Below, in pieces: positions 1 through 6,659 of a stretch of 27,578 nt of DNA. This stretch comes from Gammaproteobacteria bacterium (GTDB lineage Bacteria > Pseudomonadota > Gammaproteobacteria > Eutrophobiales > Eutrophobiaceae). The DNA lies in assembly GCA_016198885.1 (NCBI GenBank), contig JACQHV010000201.1, forward strand, positions 1 to 27,578. Direction: 5' to 3'. Below the pieces are notes generated by a model. The model searched no databases and was not told the origin of the DNA. It was given only the letters and a program-made list of their open reading frames with translations. The position numbers and the translations under genes are program-made. The first letter of the stretch is position 1. Every line of letters begins with the position of its first letter.

Positions 1-556
1 ATGGAAGGTCATTATGCGAATCGCTGTAGAACCAGTATTCATCCGGTACGTACTGGTGTTTCAGTAGCCATGATTGCAATTTTGTTACCTTGCCATCTGC
101 ATAAGAGGGTATACCCAATGGCTTTCCGGTATAGAACCCATCCATTATTTCAACGTCTGATGCGATGAGATTATCCACGCCGAATAATCCGGCAATGGGT
201 TCTGTCAGGAATCGATTGGTTGCCGTGATGATTAACAGGACATGTCCTTGCTGTTTGTGATCATCCAGTAAATTCACGGCCTTGTTTAATATAATCGGTT
301 TTATCTTCTCATCCAGGTATTGTTCGCGCCGTGCCGATAAAGTATCGGGATCGACTCCCACCAGTGGCCGAAGCTGGAATTCCAGAAATTCATTGATATT
401 CAGTCTGCCGGACTTGTAATCGTCATAGTAACGCTTGTGCTCGTCTTTATGAGTTTTTGTATCGGTGTAACCGTGTTCGCAGAGAAACTGTCCCCATAAG
501 TAATCACTATCTCCGCAGAGTAAGGTGTTATCCAGATCAAATATGGCCAGTTTCAT
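1..556 (-). CDS. HAD-family (HAD-IB type) phosphatase, C-terminus cut by window edge
   Basis: A haloacid-dehalogenase-superfamily phosphatase of the phosphoserine-phosphatase-like group, which hydrolyses small phosphomonoesters in the cytoplasm; the substrate cannot be told. The protein starts MKLAIFDLDNTLL at the ATG at 554-556, giving motif I (DxDxT) with the nucleophile Asp at residue 7. Motif II is visible as IITATNRF, and motif III (SDSHNDLP) lies just before the cut, so about 185 residues are present and roughly 30-40 are missing. The frame is open throughout. It diverges from rppH. A HAD hydrolase next to rppH is an arrangement I recall from other gammaproteobacteria such as Pseudomonas. 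The family call is secure; substrate and gene name are not. Confidence 0.88.
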   Translation of the reverse strand, partial: MKLAIFDLDNTLLCGDSDYLWGQFLCEHGYTDTKTHKDEHKRYYDDYKSGRLNINEFLEFQLRPLVGVDPDTLSARREQYLDEKIKPIILNKAVNLLDDHKQQGHVLLIITATNRFLTEPIAGLFGVDNLIASDVEIMDGFYTGKPLGIPSYADGKVTKLQSWLLKHQYVPDEYWFYSDSHNDLP

Positions 557-605
557 GCAGCTGATATTTCCGGGTTTTGTTTCAAGGCGCGTAGTCTAGG
601 GATAA

Positions 606-621
606 TTTACCTGCAGGTAAA
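606..621. repeat. 16-bp perfect palindrome in divergent spacer
   Basis: TTTACCTGCAGGTAAA reads the same on both strands. It lies 50 bp upstream of the HAD gene start and about 130 bp upstream of rppH. Its size and position fit a dimeric-repressor operator, but it matches no regulator site that I recognise, so the function is open. Confidence 0.5.
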
Positions 622-640
622 ATCTGGTAATGAGGAGTCA

Positions 641-681
641 GAATCCGGAAGCCAGAATCCTGGATTCTGGCTTCCGGATTC
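641..681. repeat. Perfect 20-bp inverted repeat with 1-nt centre (REP-like)
   Basis: The left arm 641-660 (GAATCCGGAAGCCAGAATCC) is exactly complementary to the right arm 662-681, with a single T between. No T-run follows on either strand. The element lies between two divergent start codons, so it is not a normal terminator. It resembles the REP-like or MITE-like palindromes scattered in proteobacterial spacers; a cruciform or operator role is possible. Confidence 0.7.
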
Positions 682-751
682 CTGAGCGGGATTTGCGGAT
701 TGGGGCATTTTTATGGAAAATCATGAGTAACGTTAAACTTACTTGTACAAA

Positions 752-1234
752 ATGATTGATTCAGATGGCTTCAGGGCTAATGTAGGTATTCTCCTTTGTA
801 ATCAGAACGGCAAGTTATTCTGGGCGCGCCGGGCGGGCATGGAGGCCTGGCAGTTTCCACAGGGTGGAATCAATGTGAATGAGACTGCTGAAACGGCCAT
901 GTATCGTGAGCTGAAGGAGGAAATCGGCCTCCTCCCTGAACATGTAGAAATTATTGCCAGCACGGATGACTGGTTGCGTTACTGGTTGCCAAAGCAATTT
1001 ATTCGCTACAATACCAGCCCGATCTGTATAGGCCAAAAGCAGATTTGGTATCTGTTGCGTCTACTGGTTGATGAAAGCCATGTCAAACTTGATAATTCGA
1101 GCAAGCCGGAATTTGATAACTGGTGCTGGATAGATTACTGGGATCCCGTCAGACAGGTGGTTGCATTCAAACGCCATGTTTATGAAAAGGCCTTGAAGGA
1201 ACTGGCGCCATATATCTTCCCTGATGTTATCTGA
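752..1234 (+). CDS. rppH: RNA 5'-pyrophosphohydrolase RppH (Nudix)
   Basis: RppH removes pyrophosphate from the 5' triphosphate end of mRNA, which opens transcripts to RNase E decay. The 160-residue protein starts MIDSDGFRANVGI, matching the conserved RppH N-terminus (MIDxDGyRpNVGI), so the ATG at 752 is preferred over an in-frame TTG at 743. The substrate-binding WQFPQGGI stretch is followed by the Nudix box GGINVNETAETAMYRELKEEIGL (residues about 35-57), with the catalytic RELKEE glutamates intact. Length is normal for the family. No strong ribosome-binding site is visible. It ends 25 bp from the convergent next gene. A usual partner, ptsP, is not beside it. Confidence 0.95.
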   Translation: MIDSDGFRANVGILLCNQNGKLFWARRAGMEAWQFPQGGINVNETAETAMYRELKEEIGLLPEHVEIIASTDDWLRYWLPKQFIRYNTSPICIGQKQIWYLLRLLVDESHVKLDNSSKPEFDNWCWIDYWDPVRQVVAFKRHVYEKALKELAPYIFPDVI

Positions 1235-1259
1235 GTCCGGGTTATTAAGTCATTTGATT

Positions 1260-1697
1260 TTATTCTGACGGGGTTTGCCGGGATGCCATTTCCATCATGA
1301 TGATACGTAATGTATCTCCCGCTGCACGATTACTGGTCCTTTGAATAAATTTTTGCCGGTATATAGGCGGGAACTTTCTGTCTGACATCTGCTGATTGAG
1401 TTCCTCGAGTTCAAAAGCGCATTGTTTCATTGCGGTGTCAACCACATGCCGTGGGTCATTGTAATTATTGATCTCAGCAAATGACTTTTCATTCAGACAT
1501 TGATCATAACGGGTGGCATAATCCATCATCATATTATAATCGTCTTCAGTGATTTCATTCGAATCCAGGTATTCCGATGGCTGTTCAGCTGCATTATCTC
1601 CGGCTTCAGCAGGATCCGCGCAGCATGAAAATGAAATGCCCAGACCAAACAAGGTGGAAAGCAAGATTTTGTTAATTCTCATTGGAGTATATTTCAT
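1260..1697 (-). CDS. Small exported protein of unknown function
   Basis: I do not recognise this family. From the ATG at 1697 the product is 145 residues and starts MKYTPMRINKILL, followed by a hydrophobic run of about 15 residues (to ISFSCC) and a small-residue stretch (ADPAEA), which together look like a Sec signal peptide. An in-frame ATG at 1682 would also keep the signal peptide. A longer reading from 1799 would put 34 unlikely residues in front, and no start has a clear ribosome-binding site. The mature part is polar and mostly helical, with two cysteines (in QCLNEKS and KQCAFE) that could form a disulfide. It is convergent with rppH and divergent from the decarboxylase gene. Confidence 0.6.
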   Translation of the reverse strand: MKYTPMRINKILLSTLFGLGISFSCCADPAEAGDNAAEQPSEYLDSNEITEDDYNMMMDYATRYDQCLNEKSFAEINNYNDPRHVVDTAMKQCAFELEELNQQMSDRKFPPIYRQKFIQRTSNRAAGDTLRIIMMEMASRQTPSE

Positions 1698-1836
1698 ATT
1701 TTTGATGTAATGTAATAACCAGTGAGATGTTAACCTTAACTGGTCATATATGAGTGAGTCAATGCCGCCGTCAAACAACCGATCTGGTTTATCAATCATC
1801 GGCTGAGTGAATTAAAATCGAAAGACCAGGACGATA

Positions 1837-3012
1837 ATGTCACTATCCCAACAATTCAATGATCATCTCCTGCCATTATCGGGAGATAGCAGTCTATCCA
1901 CCCCTGCGTTTGTCTATGACGAATCCGCTGTTATTAATAAACTTGAGTTACTGGTGAAGGCGAAGGAACAAAGTGGTTGTCATATTCTTTATTCTGTCAA
2001 GGCGCTGTCGTTTTCTGCCCTGCTCGATATCATTTCAGATTATGTCGATGGTTTTTCAGTGAGCTCACTGTTTGAATGCAATCTGGCGCGGGAGATGCTT
2101 GGTGAAAAAGGCAGTATTCATGTAACCAGTCCCGGACTCAGAGATGAGGATATCCCGCACATTGCGAAGATCAGCAATTACATGAGTTTTAATTCACAAT
2201 CGCAATGGCAACGATGCAAGAAATTTGTTGGAGATTTAAATTGCGGTTTGCGCGTCAATCCTGAACTATCTTTTGTTGAAGATGACAGATTTAATCCATG
2301 CCGGGGTTATTCCAAACTGGGAATCCCGTTGTCACAACTGGCATACCTGAGAGAACAGCATTCAGAAACATTTGCAGGCATCAACGGCATTCATATCCAT
2401 AATAATTGTGAATCTGAAAATTTTCAGGAACTGGGTGAGACCATCAACAAAGTAAAAGATGTCATGGGTGATTTTGTGTCCCGACTGAAGTGGATTAATG
2501 TGGGGGGCGGGTATTTATTCAGTGACATGGCGCAGCTTGATATGCTTTGCAGTATTGTCACGGAACTTAAACAACAGAATGGACAGGATGTGTTTTTTGA
2601 ACCGGGCAAGGGGATTGTCAACAGTGCAGGTTATCTCATTGCTACGGTTATTGATCTGTTTGATTCCGGAGGAAAGACTGTTGCAGTTCTTGATACTACG
2701 GTAAATCACCTGCCCGAGGTTTTTGAATATCAATATAAACCTGTTGTCATGCAGGAGTGCCGGAATGGCGAATACGAATATCAACTGGTTGGAGCAAGTT
2801 GTCTGAGTGGCGATTTATTCGGTGATTATTGTTTTGCTGATGAATTGCAACCTGGCAACAGGATAATCTTTGCAAATGTCGGTGCGTATATGCTGGTCAA
2901 GGCGAACATGTTCAATGGTATCAACCTGCCAACAATCTACTCACTGGATTCCAGCAACAAACTTCATCTGCAAAAAGAATATGATTATGCGCAATACCGG
3001 AACAAATGGTGA
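1837..3012 (+). CDS. nspC: Carboxynorspermidine decarboxylase-like PLP enzyme (NspC family)
   Basis: A fold-III (alanine-racemase-like) PLP decarboxylase, 391 residues. NspC makes norspermidine or spermidine from the carboxy-polyamine in the alternative polyamine pathway. Visible landmarks are TPAFVYDES near the N-terminus, YSVKA with the PLP lysine (about residue 55), GYSKLG, the His-rich HIHNNCES motif, the phosphate-binding VGGGY, EPGKG (phosphate/substrate contact) and the C-terminal catalytic-Cys region GASCLSGDLFGDY. NspC proteins that I know have EPGEA and an FHMNCE motif, so this copy is divergent and its exact substrate is uncertain. The partner carboxy(nor)spermidine dehydrogenase is not in the window. 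It starts 140 bp from the divergent exported-protein gene. Confidence 0.75.
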   Translation: MSLSQQFNDHLLPLSGDSSLSTPAFVYDESAVINKLELLVKAKEQSGCHILYSVKALSFSALLDIISDYVDGFSVSSLFECNLAREMLGEKGSIHVTSPGLRDEDIPHIAKISNYMSFNSQSQWQRCKKFVGDLNCGLRVNPELSFVEDDRFNPCRGYSKLGIPLSQLAYLREQHSETFAGINGIHIHNNCESENFQELGETINKVKDVMGDFVSRLKWINVGGGYLFSDMAQLDMLCSIVTELKQQNGQDVFFEPGKGIVNSAGYLIATVIDLFDSGGKTVAVLDTTVNHLPEVFEYQYKPVVMQECRNGEYEYQLVGASCLSGDLFGDYCFADELQPGNRIIFANVGAYMLVKANMFNGINLPTIYSLDSSNKLHLQKEYDYAQYRNKW

Positions 3013-3096
3013 TTATCCCGGATACACATAGAGGTCAATCACCATGTGCATGACTATTTGCAACCTGCTGAACAGATGATTTGATATAAGTTCACC

Positions 3097-3627
3097 ATGT
3101 ATACGTTCATCAGCACCTTGTTCAAGGCATTTTTTAACATCTGCCTTCTGCGTACGGGGCCGCAGGATCTCCCGAAGTCTTATGATCTACTGGCGGTTTG
3201 CATCGTAGTATATACGATTGTCAATTTTGTTCTTGCCCTGTACGCAGCGTCCCTGCTGGATGCAATCCTCGCCAGCATCATCGAGACGATGCTCGTCGCC
3301 CTAATCACAATAGGTATTGTCAGGCTGAATCATCATCCCGAACGCTGGTTACAAACCCTGATGGCATTGTCGGGGACGGGATTCATAATAGGTCTGATTG
3401 CATTACCCCTGTTTTATGGAGGTGCACTGGCGCAAAATGACCAATTACTCCAGGCAATCATCTTGTTTATATACGTGTTATTGATTATCTGGAATGTTCT
3501 TGTCATGGCGCATATCCTGCGGCATGCGATGGATACTACCTTTGGTTTTGGTATTGTATTTGCCCTGACCTATATTTTTATTACTTCAATGATTATTTCC
3601 ATCCTGTTACCGGATCTAAGGACCTGA
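3097..3627 (+). CDS. Five-helix inner-membrane protein of unknown function
   Basis: The product is 176 residues and very hydrophobic, with about five membrane helices (residues about 30-50, 54-76, 84-107, 117-140, 148-170) and a short basic or polar N-terminus. There is no signal peptide and no catalytic motif that I can name; overall it has the look of a Yip1-like small membrane protein. Its stop codon TGA overlaps the mpl start by one base (TGATG), so the two are translationally coupled and probably co-regulated. A role in envelope or murein recycling is only inferred from that coupling. Confidence 0.75.
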   Translation: MYTFISTLFKAFFNICLLRTGPQDLPKSYDLLAVCIVVYTIVNFVLALYAASLLDAILASIIETMLVALITIGIVRLNHHPERWLQTLMALSGTGFIIGLIALPLFYGGALAQNDQLLQAIILFIYVLLIIWNVLVMAHILRHAMDTTFGFGIVFALTYIFITSMIISILLPDLRT

Positions 3628-4985
3628 TGAGAATTCATATTCTTGGTATTTGCGGTACCTTTATGGGTGGTATTGCATTACTTGCCCGTGAGCTTGGACA
3701 TCAGGTCAGTGGCTCGGATGCCAATGTCTATCCTCCTATGAGTACTCAGCTTGCAGAACAGGGCATCAATCTGCTGGAAGGGTATGATCCTGCCCATCTG
3801 GAACCTGTCCCTGATCTTGTGATTATCGGTAATGCCTTATCACGGGGTAATCCCGTTGTTGAATACATCCTGAATAACGATTTGAAATATATCTCCGGAC
3901 CGCAATGGTTGAATGAATATGTATTGCAGGGCCGGCATGTCCTGGCTGTCTCCGGTACTCACGGCAAGACAACAACCACCTCTATTCTGGCCTGGATACT
4001 CGAGGTGGCTGGCCTGAATCCGGGGTTTGTGATCGGCGGGATCGCTGAAAATTTCAGTTGTTCTGCACGTCTTGGGGGGGCTGATTACTTTGTGGTCGAG
4101 GCCGATGAATACGACACGGCGTTTTTTGATAAGCGGTCAAAATTCATTCACTATCGTCCTTCCACCCTGATTATCAATAATATCGAGTATGAGCATGCGG
4201 ATATTTTTCATGATCTTGCTGCAATCAGACGTGAGTTTCATCATCTGGTCAGGATCGTCCCCAACCATGGCTTGATCATTGCCCGGCAGGGAGATATGGA
4301 GATCAGCAAGGTATTGGAGATGGGGTGCTGGTCACCGGTAGAGTATTTCGGGGAAGGAGATGCAAGATGGATATCAAAGCCGTTACGTGATGACTACAGT
4401 GAATTTGAAATCAATATTGATAATACTCCGGGAGGAGTAGTTCGCTGGGATCTGATCGGACGCCATAACGCGGATAACGCCCTCGCTGCCACAGCCGCAG
4501 CAAACCATATTGGTATCGATTCGGGCCTCGTTTGTGAGGCATTGGCAGAATTCAAGAACGTCAAACGGCGCATGGAACAACTTGCAGTAATTAACGGAGT
4601 CACGGTCTATGATGATTTTGCACATCATCCAACAGCGATTGAGGCGACGCTCGCTGCTCTTCGCCAACGCGTCGGACGGAAAAGGATCATTGCAATCATG
4701 GAGCCGCGTTCAAACACAATGCGTAAAGGTGTTCATCAGGAAACCCTGGCAGATTCATTTATGAACGCTGACCGGATTCTGTTATATCAACCAGGAGATC
4801 TGCAATGGGACCTTTCCCGGTGTACTGAAAGTCTGGGACAAAGGCGTCAGGTTTTTACGGATATTGACGCAATAATTCATACAGCAGTCAGTATGGCGCA
4901 GCCAAATGACCAGATAGTAATAATGAGTAATGGGGATTTCGGCGGCATACATCATCGTTTGCAGGAAGCTCTGAAGACCGCCTGA
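3627..4985 (+). CDS. mpl: UDP-N-acetylmuramate:L-Ala-gamma-D-Glu-meso-DAP ligase Mpl
   Basis: Mpl attaches the recycled tripeptide L-Ala-D-Glu-meso-DAP to UDP-MurNAc, using ATP, in the cytoplasmic peptidoglycan-recycling pathway. The 452-residue protein has the Mur-ligase layout. An N-terminal Rossmann domain opens with MRIHILGICGTFMGGIALLA, where the Mpl-type GICGTFMGG replaces the GIGGxGM of MurC. The central ATPase P-loop is GTHGKTTTTS (about residues 109-118), with the motifs VEADEYDTAFFDKRSKF and NNIEYEHADIF. A C-terminal domain carries YDDFAHHPTAI. Length is normal. The gene is coupled to the upstream membrane-protein gene by a one-base overlap. Mpl is largely restricted to Gram-negative proteobacteria. 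Confidence 0.96.
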   Translation: MRIHILGICGTFMGGIALLARELGHQVSGSDANVYPPMSTQLAEQGINLLEGYDPAHLEPVPDLVIIGNALSRGNPVVEYILNNDLKYISGPQWLNEYVLQGRHVLAVSGTHGKTTTTSILAWILEVAGLNPGFVIGGIAENFSCSARLGGADYFVVEADEYDTAFFDKRSKFIHYRPSTLIINNIEYEHADIFHDLAAIRREFHHLVRIVPNHGLIIARQGDMEISKVLEMGCWSPVEYFGEGDARWISKPLRDDYSEFEINIDNTPGGVVRWDLIGRHNADNALAATAAANHIGIDSGLVCEALAEFKNVKRRMEQLAVINGVTVYDDFAHHPTAIEATLAALRQRVGRKRIIAIMEPRSNTMRKGVHQETLADSFMNADRILLYQPGDLQWDLSRCTESLGQRRQVFTDIDAIIHTAVSMAQPNDQIVIMSNGDFGGIHHRLQEALKTA

Positions 4986-5018
4986 CTGAATGAAACGCGT
5001 TAGTCGCTCTATGGCAGC

Positions 5019-5612
5019 ATGTTAACTATCCCGCTTTTTCCTCTCTATGCAGTCCTGTTTCCGGAGGGTGTACTACCCTTGCGTATTTTTGAATTACGGT
5101 ATCTGGACATGGTCAGCGAATGCATGCGTACCGGATCCGGATTCGGAGTGTGCCTCATCAGTGCAGGTAGCGAGGTCGGCGATCCCGCGGAGTGCCATGG
5201 AGTAGGGACATTGGCCCGCATCTTTGATTGGGAAAAAGGGGAAGATGGCCTGTTAAGGATTACCGCTCAAGGCGACAGGCGATTCCGGGTTTTACAAAAG
5301 CGTGTACGTCAGAATCAATTGCTGGAAGGCGATGTTGAAGTTATAGATGATGATAAAGACAAGGAACTGCCGGTAGAATTCCAGGTGCTGTCAGACATGC
5401 TGCGCCAGATTGCTGCCAAATTTGAACTTCCTTACCGTACAGAACACGAAAAGTTTATGAAAGCCGGTTGGGTGAGCTGCCGCCTGGCCGAACTATTGCC
5501 AATAGAATTGGCTGATAAACAGATCCTGCTTGAGATGGATGATCCCATGCGCCGTCTCGAACAAATACAAACGGTACTGCAAACCATCAGTCCCGATCAG
5601 TTTGCGATGTAA
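5019..5612 (+). CDS. Stand-alone Lon substrate-binding (LON-N) domain protein
   Basis: This 197-residue protein consists of the LON N-terminal (substrate-binding, PUA-like) domain without the AAA+ or protease parts of Lon. Typical landmarks are LFPLYAVLFPEGVLPLRIFELRYLDM at the N-terminus, GVCLI, GVGTLARIFDWE and the polar RRFRVL stretch, followed by a helical C-terminal half. Proteins of this type are common in proteobacteria. Their biochemical role is not established; protein or substrate binding is inferred from the fold. It follows mpl by 33 bp on the same strand and ends 9 bp from the convergent next gene. Confidence 0.88.
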   Translation: MLTIPLFPLYAVLFPEGVLPLRIFELRYLDMVSECMRTGSGFGVCLISAGSEVGDPAECHGVGTLARIFDWEKGEDGLLRITAQGDRRFRVLQKRVRQNQLLEGDVEVIDDDKDKELPVEFQVLSDMLRQIAAKFELPYRTEHEKFMKAGWVSCRLAELLPIELADKQILLEMDDPMRRLEQIQTVLQTISPDQFAM

Positions 5613-5621
5613 GCAGGGTTG

Positions 5622-6491
5622 CTATTCTATAATTGAAGTGTTATCCGGTTCTTCAATCACCGGGTTTTCCAGTACGCCGATCTTTTCGATCTCAACGCGC
5701 ACAGTGTCGCCGGGTTTCATGTAACCACGCGGGTTCATCTTTACACCGACGCCGCTGCTTGTCCCTGTTGCAATGATGTCCCCCGGTTCCAGTGTCATGA
5801 CCGTCGAGAGATATTCCACGAGATAATAACAATCAAAAATAAGATTTTTTGTATTTGATGATTGACGCAGATCGGCGTTGACCCAGGTCTTGATAAAGAG
5901 ATTATGCGGATCACCGATCTCATCCGGCGTCACGATCCAGGGGCCGATAGGGCCATGGGTGTCAAAAGATTTTCCCAGCGTCCAGGTATGTGATCGCATC
6001 TGCCAGTCACGCACTGAGACATCATTGCAAACGAGATAACCGGCAATAACTTCTTTTGCCTGTTTTCTGGTGACGTGGCGGCAGCGCCGTCCGATCACTA
6101 ATCCAAGTTCACCTTCGTAATCCAGCTTCTCTGATACGCGGGGACGGTGAATGGCCTGTCCGGGGCCAATGACACAGGTGCTTTGTTTATTGAAGAAGGT
6201 CGGGTATTCCGGTTTTTCCAGTCCGGTCTCGGCAATGTGATCGGCGTAATTCAGGCCCACACCAAAAAATTTTCCGGGACGCTGGATTGACGCTTGTAAT
6301 TTAACATCGGCAAGGTCTATCCGGTCTTTGCCGGAATCAATCTTTTCCTGTAATTGTTTCTGTTGATTGGGTCCTCCACCCAGAAACTGCATCATGTTGA
6401 GAGAACCTTGCAGGTCAAAAGGAACAACCTGATCATAAACAACCGCACCGATAAGGGATTTTTGTTTATAAAGGAAAGTAGCGAGTTTCAT
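5622..6491 (-). CDS. Fumarylacetoacetate hydrolase (FAH) family protein
   Basis: A 289-residue enzyme of the FAH superfamily, metal-dependent enzymes that cleave C-C bonds of, or isomerise or decarboxylate, beta-diketo acids. Seen in the sequence are GVGLNYADHIAETG, the metal-binding EGELGLVIG, NDVSVRDWQ, GKSFDTHGPIGPW and the conserved GDIIATGTSSGVG near the C-terminus. The N-terminal small domain (residues about 1-70) is typical of the 2-hydroxyhepta-2,4-diene-1,7-dioate isomerase / fumarylpyruvate hydrolase branch. The substrate cannot be assigned, because no aromatic-degradation genes lie nearby. It lies 168 bp downstream of nasA on the same strand, in a spacer without a clear terminator, so read-through is possible but a functional link is not implied. 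Confidence 0.88.
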   Translation of the reverse strand: MKLATFLYKQKSLIGAVVYDQVVPFDLQGSLNMMQFLGGGPNQQKQLQEKIDSGKDRIDLADVKLQASIQRPGKFFGVGLNYADHIAETGLEKPEYPTFFNKQSTCVIGPGQAIHRPRVSEKLDYEGELGLVIGRRCRHVTRKQAKEVIAGYLVCNDVSVRDWQMRSHTWTLGKSFDTHGPIGPWIVTPDEIGDPHNLFIKTWVNADLRQSSNTKNLIFDCYYLVEYLSTVMTLEPGDIIATGTSSGVGVKMNPRGYMKPGDTVRVEIEKIGVLENPVIEEPDNTSIIE

Positions 6492-6659
6492 TTTTTTGAT
6501 TCAGTACTGATTGAAAATCAAGCGTTGTAATTTTTATTGAAAATTATGCATGTTAGTCATCAAGATAATACCCTTTATTATTCGGGGAGCAAAGAATGCT
6601 GAATGCTCTAGAGGATTGAATCTACTGCCGTAAGATCACGCAGCGTTGGTGACGATGTT

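Noticed and set aside
6492..6659. Terminator or small gene after nasA
   Set aside because: Only weak short pairings such as GATT/AATC were found, with no T-run after a stable stem and no convincing frame.
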